From the NCBI RefSeq assembly GCF_026130605.1, contig NZ_JANFAU010000002.1, positions 620,001 to 684,000 on the forward strand: a DNA stretch of 64,000 nt, read 5' to 3'. Shown in pieces: positions 16,154 through 24,632 of this stretch; position 1 is the first letter of the stretch; every line of letters starts with the position of its first letter. This DNA is from Sphingomonas lycopersici. GTDB lineage: Bacteria > Pseudomonadota > Alphaproteobacteria > Sphingomonadales > Sphingomonadaceae. A model generated the notes under the pieces. The model made no database searches, was not told the origin of the DNA, and saw nothing but the letters and a program-made list of their open reading frames with translations. The translations under genes were made by a program, and so were the position numbers.

Positions 16154-16978
16154 CTCGAGTCCGAAACCCGCGATCGCGACCCGCGCCGGCAGGCGCCGAC
16201 CGCCGGGCTGGGCAAGATCGAGGCGGTGGCCACGGCGACCGCGATCATCGATTTCCTCGCCGAGCGCGGCAGCAAGGTCGGGGTGCAGGATGTCGCGACG
16301 ATGCTCGGCATCACCAAGTCGCGCGCCTCGCGGCATCTCGCCAATCTCGAACAGCTTGGGCTGGTCGGGCGGCAGGGCAGCCGTGGCTATGAGCTCGGCT
16401 GGCGGCTGGTGCGCTGGGGGCATATCGCCGCGGCGCGGCTCGATCTGGTCGCGATGCTCGACGATTATCTCGTCGCCTTGGGGCGCGAGGTCGGGCTGAC
16501 CGTGTTGCTGTGCACCGATGCCGGCGGCGATGCGGTGGTGGTGCGATCGATCCCCGCGCCGCAGGCGATCCATATCGACGTCAAGCCCGGGCTGGTGCTC
16601 AGCCTGCCGCATTCGCCCTCGGCGCGGATCGCGTTCGCCTTCCAGTCGCGCGAGCGGCGCGAGAAACTGCTCGGCCATCTGTGCGAGCGCGAACCCGATT
16701 TCCGCATCGCCGATCGCGCCGAATTCATGACGCAGATCGCCGATATCCAGCGGCATTACGTCTGCTGGACGCGCGACAAGTTCAACCTCGGCCACGGCGC
16801 GGTGGCCGCGCCGGTGTTCGATCAGGACGAGGAATTGCGCGCGGTGGTGACGGTGATGATCCCCAGTTCCGAACTCGGCGAGCGCGGCCCGCCGCGGCCG
16901 CTGATCGAGGCGCTGCTGCGCTGTTGCGCCTTGTGCTCGCAGCGGCTCAATTCGCGGTTCCAGTTTCCGACCGGCTAA
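16142..16978 (+). CDS. IclR-family regulator, divergent from Rieske operon
   Basis: A 278-residue IclR-type protein. The winged-helix domain is at about residues 20-85 (ATAIIDFLAERGSKVGVQDV then LGITKSRASRHLANLEQLGL), with the effector-binding domain behind it (LVRWGHIAAARLDL to the C-terminus). Start choice is uncertain. The ATG at 16142 lies inside the operator palindrome and has no close ribosome site. A TTG at 16133 has GAGG five bases upstream. Its position suggests control of the Rieske-LigB-FAD operon in response to an aromatic effector. IclR proteins can activate or repress. Confidence 0.85.
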   Translation: MSQQLESETRDRDPRRQAPTAGLGKIEAVATATAIIDFLAERGSKVGVQDVATMLGITKSRASRHLANLEQLGLVGRQGSRGYELGWRLVRWGHIAAARLDLVAMLDDYLVALGREVGLTVLLCTDAGGDAVVVRSIPAPQAIHIDVKPGLVLSLPHSPSARIAFAFQSRERREKLLGHLCEREPDFRIADRAEFMTQIADIQRHYVCWTRDKFNLGHGAVAAPVFDQDEELRAVVTVMIPSSELGERGPPRPLIEALLRCCALCSQRLNSRFQFPTG

Positions 16979-16996
16979 CGTCATCCCAACAGCTCA

Positions 16997-17147
16997 CGTC
17001 ACCCCAGCGCAAGCTGGGGTCTTGTGCCGCAGGCGCCACCCCTGCGGCCTGAGATCCCAGCTTGCGCTGGGATGACGGAGTGGTGACGGCACGAAGGCCG
17101 CAAGCGCGAGCGCCTGCGGCCTGAGACCCCAGGCTGCGCTGGGGGGA
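16997..17147. repeat. Composite repeat with CCCAGCGCAAGCTGGG arms (family E)
   Basis: Three related blocks, CACCCCAGCGCAAGCTGGGG, its diverged complement and a third degenerate unit, alternate with GCCGCAGGCGC-type segments. This fills most of the gap between the IclR gene and the TonB receptor. The region has no plausible gene. Confidence 0.75.
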
Positions 17148-17153
17148 CAGATT

Positions 17154-17175
17154 CCCCGCCGGTTTCCCGGCGGGG
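17154..17175 (-). terminator. Hairpin downstream of the TonB receptor gene
   Basis: Perfect 9-bp arms CCCCGCCGG/CCGGCGGGG with a 4-base loop lie 7 bases past the TonB stop. The T tract is weak on the minus strand, so efficiency is uncertain. Confidence 0.55.
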
Positions 17176-17181
17176 CCTTTG

Positions 17182-19452
17182 TCAGAACTTGTAGCCGAGC
17201 TGCACACCCACGGTGCGCGGCTGGGCGACCAGCGTCTGGTACGGGGTCACCGTGTCGGCGATCGAGTTGATGTTCGCCCGCTTGTCGAGCAGGTTGCGGA
17301 CATAGACCCCGGCATTCCACTTGTCCTGATGCGCCAGCGTGATCGCGGCATTGACCAGGGTGAACGCCTGCGGCGCCATCAGGTTAAACTGCGGGCGATA
17401 GTCCATATAGGCATATTTGCCGCGATGCTGGGCATCGACGCGCAGTTCGACCGAATTGTCGCCGCTCAGGTTGACGGTATACGCCGCCGAGCCGTTGAGC
17501 GTGAAGGTCGGGGTATTGGCGAATTGCGTCCCCGCCACCGGCGAGCCCGAGATCGCCGGCTGGTCCTTCAGCCACTTGGCCTTGAACACCGTGCCGCTCG
17601 CGGTCAGCTCCAGCCCGCGCACCGGGCGCGCGGTCAGGTCGAACTCGACCCCCTGCGACCGCGCGCACAGACCCGAGCAATTGAGGATGCCCGAGAAGGT
17701 GCCGTTGAAGAAATCGCCCGAGATCTGGGTGTTGTACCAATTGACCCGATAGAGCGCGATATTGAACTGGAGCGCGCGATTGAACCAGTCGGTCTTCGCG
17801 CCGGCCTCGAAGTTCCAGGTGTAATCCGGGCCATAGGACGGCGGCAGTTCGGGGATCACGCGAACGATCGTGCCGCCGGCGCGATAGCCCTGCGACGCCG
17901 AGGCGTAGAGCATGATGTCGCGCGTCGGCTTATAATCGGCCTCGAACTTGTAGATCGCCTTGCTTTCGGTGCTGCGCACATCGTCCGGCGCCCCCGCGGT
18001 GCCGAGCCGCAGGAACGGCACGATCGAGGTGGCAATGTCGTGCCGCTTGTTCTGGAACACGCGGATACCGCCGAGGATCGAGAATTTGTCGGACAGTTTG
18101 AGCGTCGCTTCGCCGAAGCCCGCCCATTGCGTCAGCTTGAAATCGCCGGCGCGCTCATACCAGACGGGGTTGGCAAAGATCGGATTCCCGGTGGTGAGAT
18201 CGACATCGACGAAGCTGTTGTTAATCTTCGTCGTGCGGTTCTGATAAATGCCGCCGACGATGAAGTTGAGCGGCCCGTCGAAATTGGTCGCGAGGCGCAG
18301 TTCGGAATTCCACATCGTCAGCTCCTGCGCGGAGCGGAAGGTGATCGCCTTGGGCAAGGTGATCGGCGGGAATGCGCCGATGCTCTGCAGGAAGCCGAAG
18401 AACAGCGGCAGCCCCTGCTGGTCGGTAAAGCTCTCGTTGCGGCGACGCTGATAGGATTGCGTGAAGGTCAGCGTCATATTGTCGAACTGATGTTCGAGCG
18501 TCAGCCCGGCGAGGATCGACCGGTCATGATAAGGCTCGCGGCTCTGCGTCCTGGACTGCAGATCGCCCGCGCCCGGCAGCGCCACGCCGCCGATCACCGA
18601 CGGGCGCGACCAGACATAGCCCTGCCCGTTGGATTTCAGATCCTGGACATAGAGCTGGGTCGTTGCGGTGGTGTTCGGCCCGAGCTGATAGGTGCCGTTC
18701 CAGCGGAAGCCCCAGGTGTCGGCGCTGTTGAAATTATCCTTGTGGTAGGACGTGTTGTCGATGAACCCCGGGGTGTGGATGCCATAGCCGACGATGCGGA
18801 AGGCGACCGAGTCCCCCAGCGGCACGTTGATCATGCCCTTCACCGCATAACCGGCCTGCCCGTGATTGACGAGCGACCCGTCGAGATCGATGCGGCCCTC
18901 GGTCACGTTGAGCTTGGCCGGGTTGGACAGCACGCGCACCACACCGGCGAGCGCCGACGAGCCGTAGAGCGTGCTCTGCGGGCCGCGCAGCACTTCGACG
19001 CGCTGGACGTCGTACATCAGGAAATCGGTCTGGCGGCCGCCCGAGCTCGCGGCGCTGTCGCCGGTGCCCGCGGTCGGCATGTTGTCGTAATAGAGGCCGA
19101 CGGTGGATTCGCCCGCGCCGACGAGGCCGCGGATCATCAGCGTGTTCTGCCCCGGGCCGGCGTTGATCACGTTGAGCCCGGCGATGTTGCGGGTCACCTG
19201 CTCGATATCGGTGATCTGGCGCTTGACCAGATCGTCGGACGTGATCACGCCGATGCTGGTCGGCGTATCCTGCAGCTTCTGCTCGCGCTTGTTGGCGGTG
19301 ACGATCACATCGGGGATGCCGCCATTGTCGGCCGAGGCGACGGCCGCCTGATCGGCTTCGGCAGCGGGCGCCGCCAGCGCCTGCATCGGCACCGCGCCGA
19401 GAATCGCCGCCATCACCACCGAGGGCGCGGCCATCGCAACATTCACTTTCAT
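17182..19452 (-). CDS. TonB-dependent outer membrane receptor of the catabolic block
   Basis: A 756-residue outer membrane protein with an N-terminal signal peptide (about 28 residues, ending MQALAAPA). A TonB-box-like segment DVIVTANKREQ is followed by a plug domain that includes MIRGLVGAGESTVGLYYDN and RVEVLRGPQSTLYGSSALAG. The beta-barrel ends in VGVQLGYKF with the terminal Phe typical of outer membrane barrels. The start at 19452 was chosen because the signal peptide begins there. In sphingomonads such receptors import bulky aromatic compounds, siderophores or vitamins. Its position between two MFS genes and Rieske operons supports uptake of the pathway substrate. The operator palindrome at 19521 lies 69 bases upstream. 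Confidence 0.9.
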   Translation of the reverse strand: MKVNVAMAAPSVVMAAILGAVPMQALAAPAAEADQAAVASADNGGIPDVIVTANKREQKLQDTPTSIGVITSDDLVKRQITDIEQVTRNIAGLNVINAGPGQNTLMIRGLVGAGESTVGLYYDNMPTAGTGDSAASSGGRQTDFLMYDVQRVEVLRGPQSTLYGSSALAGVVRVLSNPAKLNVTEGRIDLDGSLVNHGQAGYAVKGMINVPLGDSVAFRIVGYGIHTPGFIDNTSYHKDNFNSADTWGFRWNGTYQLGPNTTATTQLYVQDLKSNGQGYVWSRPSVIGGVALPGAGDLQSRTQSREPYHDRSILAGLTLEHQFDNMTLTFTQSYQRRRNESFTDQQGLPLFFGFLQSIGAFPPITLPKAITFRSAQELTMWNSELRLATNFDGPLNFIVGGIYQNRTTKINNSFVDVDLTTGNPIFANPVWYERAGDFKLTQWAGFGEATLKLSDKFSILGGIRVFQNKRHDIATSIVPFLRLGTAGAPDDVRSTESKAIYKFEADYKPTRDIMLYASASQGYRAGGTIVRVIPELPPSYGPDYTWNFEAGAKTDWFNRALQFNIALYRVNWYNTQISGDFFNGTFSGILNCSGLCARSQGVEFDLTARPVRGLELTASGTVFKAKWLKDQPAISGSPVAGTQFANTPTFTLNGSAAYTVNLSGDNSVELRVDAQHRGKYAYMDYRPQFNLMAPQAFTLVNAAITLAHQDKWNAGVYVRNLLDKRANINSIADTVTPYQTLVAQPRTVGVQLGYKF

Positions 19453-19520
19453 CTTACCCACCTTGTCCCCTCCCAAAACCAACCGGATAGCCGCGCAGGA
19501 CTCACTCGGCACCGATTTAG

Positions 19521-19534
19521 ATAACATGTTATCC
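19521..19534. promoter_or_regulatory. Operator candidate GATAACATGTTATC
   Basis: A perfect 14-bp palindrome identical to that at 9210-9223, just upstream of the TonB receptor gene. A TTGTTGCG half-site of the IclR type lies nearby at 19568-19575, so this promoter may respond to two regulators. Confidence 0.75.
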
Positions 19535-19633
19535 TTGCCCCGTTCCGGCGCAACGCGCTTAGTGGATTTGTTGCGAGGAGTGAAACAATGGCACGGAACC
19601 TGAAACGGCCTGGATCCGGTAATTCCCTCTGCT

Positions 19634-19746
19634 CTCCCCTCCCTCTTGAAGGGAGGGGCCCGGGGGTGGGTGGGTATGAGGCGCGCGTAACGGTATCCCC
19701 GCAGGCCAACCCACCCCCGACCGCTCGCTTGTTCAAGGGAGGGGAG
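19634..19746. repeat. Family F paired hairpins
   Basis: Two CTCCCCTCCCTT-type units face each other, with a GGGGGTGGGTGGG-type segment and its complement between them. This occupies the gap between the TonB promoter and the end of the second MFS gene. No gene is seen here. Confidence 0.8.
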
Positions 19747-21055
19747 AAGAAGACGCCAGGCACGCGCGGAACTGGCGCAGCCCGCCCCACAGCAGCAAGG
19801 TCGCGATCGGCCCGACGATCGCCGCGGCGATCGCCAGCGACAGATGCAGCGCGCCTTCGTCACGGAGCACATAATCGCCGATCAGCGCCGGCAGCACCGG
19901 CCCCAAGGTCACCGCGAGGATGCCCACCGTCAGCCCGAACACCGCGCTCAACTGCGCGCGCATGTTGTTCGGCGCGATCATCTGGATGGCCGAGGGGATC
20001 AGCACCGGGACGAACCCGCCGAGGAACTTGATCGGCCACAGCATCGCCGCCATCGCCCAGGCAACCGGCAACAGCGGCATGATCGTCGCGGCGAGCCCCA
20101 TTCCCGCGGCGGCATAGATCGCCAGCCGGAGGCACGCATCGCCCTGCCCGCGCGCGATCATCCGGCTCGAAAGCCACCCCGCCGAAAGCATCCCGAGCGG
20201 CCCGGCGGTCAGCGAGGCGAGCCCGTTGACGTGCCCGGTCTGCGCGACGTTCCAGTGGAAGGTGCGGATGAACAGCTCGGGATACCAGGCGTCCATATAG
20301 CTCATGATCGCCAGCATCGCCGATCCGAGGAACAAGGCGATCGACATCGCCGGCCAGCGCGCGAGAAAGCGCCAGATGCGCGCCAGAGAGAAGCCCGCCG
20401 CCGCGCTCTTGGTATCGCCGCGGCGCTGCGGCTCGCGCAGCGTCGCCACCCACAAGGCGACCAGCAGCCCCGGCGGGCCGATCACGAGGAACACCGCATG
20501 CCACGAGTGGATCGTGCCGAGCAGCGGCACCGTCACCTGCGGGGTCTGCGCCACCGCCGCCACCACCGATCCGCCGAGGATCAGCGCCAGCCCGGCGCCG
20601 ATATAGATGCCGACCGAATAGAGGCTCATCGCGCGCGGCAGCCGCTCGCGATCGAAACTGTCGTTGAGCAGGGAATAGGCCGAGGGCGACAGCGCCGCCT
20701 CCCCCACCCCGACGCCGATCCGCGCCGCGAACAATTGCGGAAAGGTCCGCGTGAATGCGCACAAGGAGGTGGCGAGGCTCCACAAGGCGACGCCGCCGGC
20801 GATGATCCGCGTGCGCGGATAGCGATCGGCGAGCCACGCGATCGGCAGCCCCATTGCGGTGTAGAACAGCCCGAACGCGCCCCCGGTGAGCAAGGCGAAT
20901 TGCGTATCGGTGAGGTGCAGGTCCGCCTTGATCGGCCCGACCATCAGATTGAGGATCTGCCGGTCGAGGAACGAGAAGGTGTAAGCGACCATCAGGACGG
21001 CGGCGGTGTACCAGCCGTAGCGATAGTCAGCCCGCGTTTCGGGCATCGCGGTCAC
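19733..21055 (-). CDS. Second MFS transporter of the catabolic block
   Basis: A 440-residue permease with twelve predicted membrane segments. The first helix carries FSFLDRQILNLMVG and the loop A motif is AWLADRYPRTR. The central loop after segment six is short. It resembles the spinster/ACS-like carriers and is paralogous in layout to the MFS protein at 7769, for example in the shared LGVGEAAL / IGVGEAALSPSAYS region. The frame opens with GTG at 21055 overlapping the Rieske stop (GTGA), with an ATG nine bases later; neither has a clear ribosome site. The overlap suggests the Rieske enzyme and carrier are made together, so the carrier probably moves that enzyme's substrate. Confidence 0.83.
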   Translation of the reverse strand: MTAMPETRADYRYGWYTAAVLMVAYTFSFLDRQILNLMVGPIKADLHLTDTQFALLTGGAFGLFYTAMGLPIAWLADRYPRTRIIAGGVALWSLATSLCAFTRTFPQLFAARIGVGVGEAALSPSAYSLLNDSFDRERLPRAMSLYSVGIYIGAGLALILGGSVVAAVAQTPQVTVPLLGTIHSWHAVFLVIGPPGLLVALWVATLREPQRRGDTKSAAAGFSLARIWRFLARWPAMSIALFLGSAMLAIMSYMDAWYPELFIRTFHWNVAQTGHVNGLASLTAGPLGMLSAGWLSSRMIARGQGDACLRLAIYAAAGMGLAATIMPLLPVAWAMAAMLWPIKFLGGFVPVLIPSAIQMIAPNNMRAQLSAVFGLTVGILAVTLGPVLPALIGDYVLRDEGALHLSLAIAAAIVGPIATLLLWGGLRQFRACLASSSPLP

Positions 21056-22236
21056 GCCGCGCGGTCCGCCGCGACGATCGCGGTGCCGGCCGAGAGCCGG
21101 ACGAGCGCGTCGGCATCGCCGAAGCGGGTGCCGATCGGATCGCCCCCCGCCGCGACGCGCTCGACCTGCCGGCGATAGAGCCGGCGCAGCATCCCGATCC
21201 CCTTGTCGGAGGTGACGAGATGCTCCTCCGAATGCGCGGTGATCGCGCCCTGCCCGACCTGCGCCTCATAATCGCCGGGGAGTTCGCGATGCTCCTCCTC
21301 GGTCAGTTCGTGCCACAGCTTGCCGTTGAAATGCGAGCGGATGCGCGCGAGCGCGCCGCGTTCGGTGACGCGGCCGGCGGAATAGATACGGAAGCTGGTG
21401 TCGTCGATCGGCAACACCCAGCCGAGCAGCGAGCATGACCCGACACTCTCCGCGCGCGGATTGGCCACCGCGCGCACCGTCGGCAGCACTGCTTCGGTGA
21501 TGCGGCGGTGCAATTGCCCCTCGCCCAGATCGCGCGCCTGAATGCTCTGGATGCCGCGCTCGGTCTCCTCGAACACCACCTCGGGCATCAGCGCCATCTG
21601 CGCGACGAACTGATTGCCGCTGAAGCTGCCGTGGAGGATCGGCACATGGAACGGGTCCATCACATTTTCGAAATGCTGCAGCCAGTTGCACGGCACGATC
21701 GCCGGGCCGCCGCTGCCCAGGCTGGTATCGTCGGCCTCGATGAATTCGCCCGGCGCGAGTTCCTCCAGCACATCGTAACGCGGCAGGAGCGGCATCCGCT
21801 CGGGCGGCCCCATATAGGCGAAGATCAGCCCATACAGCTCCTGCACCGGATAACCCGGCTGGCGCACCCGCGCCGCGGTGCGCGCGCCGCCCGCCGGCTC
21901 GCACGGCTGTTCGAGGCATTTGCCGTCCACGTCGAACAGCCAGCCGTGATAGCAGCAACGGATCCCGCGATCGTCGACCTTGCCGTAATAGAGCGAGGTG
22001 CCGCGATGCGCGCAACGCTCGTGGAGCAGCCCCGCGCGGCCCTCGCCGTCACGGAACAGCACCAGCCGCTCGCCGAGCGCGGTGACGATGCGCGGGGTAC
22101 GCGTCGCATCGCTGCTGAGCGCCACCGGGTGCCAGTAGCGCCGCAGCAGCTCGCCCATCGGCGTGCCGCGCCCGACCAGCGTCAACGACTGGTCGAAGGT
22201 CGGCGCGGGGAGCGTGTAGGCGCTCAGCATTTCCAT
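21052..22236 (-). CDS. Rieske non-heme iron oxygenase alpha subunit 2
   Basis: A 394-residue oxygenase component paralogous to the one at 14770. Both begin with the LTxVGxGTPMGELLRRYWHP segment. Rieske ligands are CAHRG and CCYHGW, and the iron site is ENVMDPFHVPILHG. It lacks the longer C-terminal region of the first protein. AGGAG sits six bases before the ATG at 22236. The gene is coupled to the second MFS gene and has no reductase or ferredoxin gene beside it. The group includes O-demethylases and ring hydroxylases. One possible role is making a catechol from a methoxy- or hydroxy-arylacetate ahead of the hpa pathway, in place of HpaBC, which is speculative. Confidence 0.85.
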   Translation of the reverse strand: MEMLSAYTLPAPTFDQSLTLVGRGTPMGELLRRYWHPVALSSDATRTPRIVTALGERLVLFRDGEGRAGLLHERCAHRGTSLYYGKVDDRGIRCCYHGWLFDVDGKCLEQPCEPAGGARTAARVRQPGYPVQELYGLIFAYMGPPERMPLLPRYDVLEELAPGEFIEADDTSLGSGGPAIVPCNWLQHFENVMDPFHVPILHGSFSGNQFVAQMALMPEVVFEETERGIQSIQARDLGEGQLHRRITEAVLPTVRAVANPRAESVGSCSLLGWVLPIDDTSFRIYSAGRVTERGALARIRSHFNGKLWHELTEEEHRELPGDYEAQVGQGAITAHSEEHLVTSDKGIGMLRRLYRRQVERVAAGGDPIGTRFGDADALVRLSAGTAIVAADRAA

Positions 22237-22287
22237 CTCACTCTCCTGTAGGATGCCGCTTTAGTGGCGGTTCTGGTTTCTCTTCAT

Positions 22288-22382
22288 CGTCATTCCCACG
22301 AAGGCGGGAATTCATTCTGGCTGGCGGCGCGGTTCTATTCCTTGACCTGCGAGAATGGATTCCCGCCTTCGCGGGAATGACG
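22288..22382. repeat. Family B inverted repeat pair
   Basis: Two facing CGTCATTCCCGCGAAGGCGGG units, one with a single change, lie between hpaE and the second Rieske gene. Related pairs are at 28488, 42567 and 52411. Confidence 0.85.
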
Positions 22383-22390
22383 AATATCTC

Positions 22391-23899
22391 TCAGGCCGCG
22401 ACGCCCAGCCGCTGGATCTTGTGCGCGCCAGTCGCGAGCGCGACATTCTTCGTCTCCATATAGAAATCGAAGCTCCAATCGCCGCCGTCGCGCCCGATGC
22501 CGCTCGCCTTCACCCCGCCGAACGGGGTGGGCAAATGGCGGACATTCTCGCTGTTGACCCAGATCATCCCCGCCTCGAGCGCATTTGACACGCGCAGCGA
22601 GCGGCCGAGATCGTTGGTCCACAAATAGCCGGCGAGGCCATAATCGACCGCATTGGCCTTGGCGATCGCATCGGCCTCGTCATCGAACGGGATCACCGTC
22701 AGCACCGGCCCGAAAATCTCCTCCTGCGCGATGCGCATCGAGATATCGGCATTTGTGTAGAGCGTCGGCGAATAGAAATAGCCGTCACCCGGGAGCCGCT
22801 CGCCGCCGACCGCGATCGTCGCGCCGTCGGCGGTGGCGATCTCGGCATAGCTGCACACCTTCGACAGATGCCGCGGGTGGATCAAAGGGCCGACCTCGGT
22901 CGCCGAATCGAACGGGTCGCCGACCTTGAGCTGGCGCACCCGCTCGGCGAGCTTCGCGACGAACTGGTCATGGATCGAGCGCTGGACGAGCAGCCGCGAC
23001 GACGAGGTGCAGCGCTGCCCGTTGAGCGAGTAGATCATGAACACCACCGCATCGAGCGCGCGATCGAGATCGGCGTCGTCGAACACGATCACCGGATTCT
23101 TGCCGCCCAGCTCGAAATGGACGCGCTTCAGCGTATCGGCGCCCTGCCGCATGATCGCGCTGCCGGTCTTCGATTCGCCGACGAAGGCGATCGCCTTGAT
23201 ATCGCGATGCTCGGTCAGCCGGCGCCCGGTCGTCTCGCCGAGCCCGTTGATCGAGTTGAACACCCCCGCCGGCAGCCCCGCCTCATGCGCGATCTCGACC
23301 AGCAGCCGCGCCGAATAGGGCGACCATTCCGCGGGCTTGTGGACCACGGTGCAGCCCGCGGCGAGCGCCGGAGCGATCTTCCACGTCGAGAGCATGAACG
23401 GCGTGTTCCACGGCGTGATCACCGCGACCGGGCCGATCGGCGCGCGCAAGGTGACGTTGAGATGCTCCGCCGTCGGCAGCGACCGGCCGTCCGCCGCCGC
23501 CGGCGCGCGATCGGCGAAGAAGCGGAAATTCTCCGCCCCGCGCAGCGCCGCCTTGGACATGAAGCGCCACGCCTGCCCGGCATCGAGGCATTCGACCGCG
23601 GCGATCTCCTCGGCGCGCGCCTCGATCAGATCGGCGACGCGGTGGAGGATCTGCTTACGCTTGTCGCCCGGGGTCGCCGCCCAGGCCGGAAAGGCGCGCT
23701 TCGCCGCCGCCACCGCCGCGTCGAGCTCCGCCTCGCTGGCGTCGCACGCCTCGCCGAGCTGCGCCCCGGTCGACGGGTCGGTCACCGCGAACGACACACC
23801 CTCGCCCGCCACCGCGACACCGTCGACGAAATGGCCGAGCGGCTGCCCGGTAAAGGGGGCAATGGCCCCCAAGGCGATCTTCCGACGATCAGGCTGCAT
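22391..23899 (-). CDS. hpaE: 5-carboxymethyl-2-hydroxymuconate semialdehyde dehydrogenase
   Basis: A 502-residue NAD-dependent aldehyde dehydrogenase that oxidises the ring-fission product of homoprotocatechuate to 5-carboxymethyl-2-hydroxymuconate. ALDH residues are PWNTPFMLSTWK, the Glu in FELGGKNP and the catalytic Cys in NGQRCTSSSR. The C-terminal half (LEAGMIWVNSENVRHLPTPF and GIGRDGG) closely follows HpaE. Compared with E. coli HpaE it has an N-terminal extension of about 20 residues. GGAG lies 5-6 bases before the ATG at 23899; a GTG two codons upstream is the alternative. The gene is divergent from hpaG1 and shares with it a region with two operator-like repeats. Confidence 0.85.
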   Translation of the reverse strand: MQPDRRKIALGAIAPFTGQPLGHFVDGVAVAGEGVSFAVTDPSTGAQLGEACDASEAELDAAVAAAKRAFPAWAATPGDKRKQILHRVADLIEARAEEIAAVECLDAGQAWRFMSKAALRGAENFRFFADRAPAAADGRSLPTAEHLNVTLRAPIGPVAVITPWNTPFMLSTWKIAPALAAGCTVVHKPAEWSPYSARLLVEIAHEAGLPAGVFNSINGLGETTGRRLTEHRDIKAIAFVGESKTGSAIMRQGADTLKRVHFELGGKNPVIVFDDADLDRALDAVVFMIYSLNGQRCTSSSRLLVQRSIHDQFVAKLAERVRQLKVGDPFDSATEVGPLIHPRHLSKVCSYAEIATADGATIAVGGERLPGDGYFYSPTLYTNADISMRIAQEEIFGPVLTVIPFDDEADAIAKANAVDYGLAGYLWTNDLGRSLRVSNALEAGMIWVNSENVRHLPTPFGGVKASGIGRDGGDWSFDFYMETKNVALATGAHKIQRLGVAA

Positions 23900-23916
23900 G
23901 GTCACTCCGCAATTGA

Positions 23917-23928
23917 TTATCGTGTTAA
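23917..23928. promoter_or_regulatory. Operator-like site TTATCGTGTTAA
   Basis: A diverged relative of the GATAACATGTTATC palindrome, 18 bases upstream of the hpaE ATG. The site at 23976 shares the pattern TTATCrTGTTAAAT, so the two are probably recognised by the same protein. Confidence 0.5.
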
Positions 23929-23975
23929 ATATATCGCCCGATCGACCGCGTCAAACCCAAAGCGGCGCTTGACGC

Positions 23976-23987
23976 TTATCATGTTAA
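23976..23987. promoter_or_regulatory. Operator-like site TTATCATGTTAA
   Basis: The second TTATCrTGTTAAAT copy in the hpaE-hpaG1 intergenic region, 40 bases before the hpaG1 start and 59 bases from the first copy. Twin operators at a divergent promoter would allow co-regulation of both arms. Confidence 0.5.
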
Positions 23988-24026
23988 ATTTTAGACGGCG
24001 GGCATGACGACGCATGAGAGGAAGGC

Positions 24027-24632
24027 ATGATCAGCGGGACCGCTTATGGCGTAGCGCTCAATGATCGCGAGCAATTGGCGGGGCTTGGCGAGGCGCTGAA
24101 CCACGCGCCTTATGGCAAGCCGCCGGTGGCGCCGATTCTCTATGTGAAGCCGCGCAACTGCTTCGCCGCGGCGGGTTCCGCAGTCGCCCTGCCCGACGAT
24201 ATTGCCGAAGTTGCAGTGGGCGCAACTATCGCAATCGAGCGCACGGCGGCAGGTCCACACCTCGCGCGGCTCGCGATCGACCTGTTCGCGCCGCACGCCA
24301 GTTTCTACCGCCCCGCGATCGCCGAACGCTGCCGCGACGGCTTCCTCCCGGTCGGCCCGGCGACGGCTGTGCCCGATGCCCTTTCCACGATCGAGATCGT
24401 CACCGCGATCAACGGCGCCGAACGCCACCGCTGGAGCTTCGCCCGGCTGGTCCGCAGCCCCGACACGCTCGCACGCGACATCGCCGACTTCATGACGCTC
24501 GCCCCCGGCGACATCTTGTTGTGCGGCATCGCGGGCGACGCGCCGGTCGCGCGCGCCGGGGACAGGATCGAGATCACCGCCACCGGCTTCGCGCCGCTTT
24601 CCGTCACTTTGGTCGCGGAGCAGGCGCGATGA
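24027..24632 (+). CDS. hpaG1: HpaG N-terminal-type subunit (HpaG1)
   Basis: A 201-residue FAH-fold protein matching the N-terminal half of the bifunctional isomerase/decarboxylase HpaG. Shared segments include GVALNDREQL near the start, ILYVKPRN, SFYRPAIAERCRDGFLPVG and the C-terminal LAPGDILLCG. E. coli HpaG is one fused chain of two halves; here the halves are separate genes overlapping by ATGA. By comparison with the fused protein as I recall it, the region between GATIAIE and SFYRPAI is about 11 residues shorter, which removes an FAH core segment with likely ligand residues. GAGGAAGGC precedes the ATG. It opens the plus-strand hpa operon. Confidence 0.8.
   Translation: MISGTAYGVALNDREQLAGLGEALNHAPYGKPPVAPILYVKPRNCFAAAGSAVALPDDIAEVAVGATIAIERTAAGPHLARLAIDLFAPHASFYRPAIAERCRDGFLPVGPATAVPDALSTIEIVTAINGAERHRWSFARLVRSPDTLARDIADFMTLAPGDILLCGIAGDAPVARAGDRIEITATGFAPLSVTLVAEQAR

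Noticed and set aside
17182..19872. Extended N-terminus of the TonB receptor frame up to 19872
   Set aside because: The extension runs through the operator and repeats; a clear signal peptide begins at 19452.
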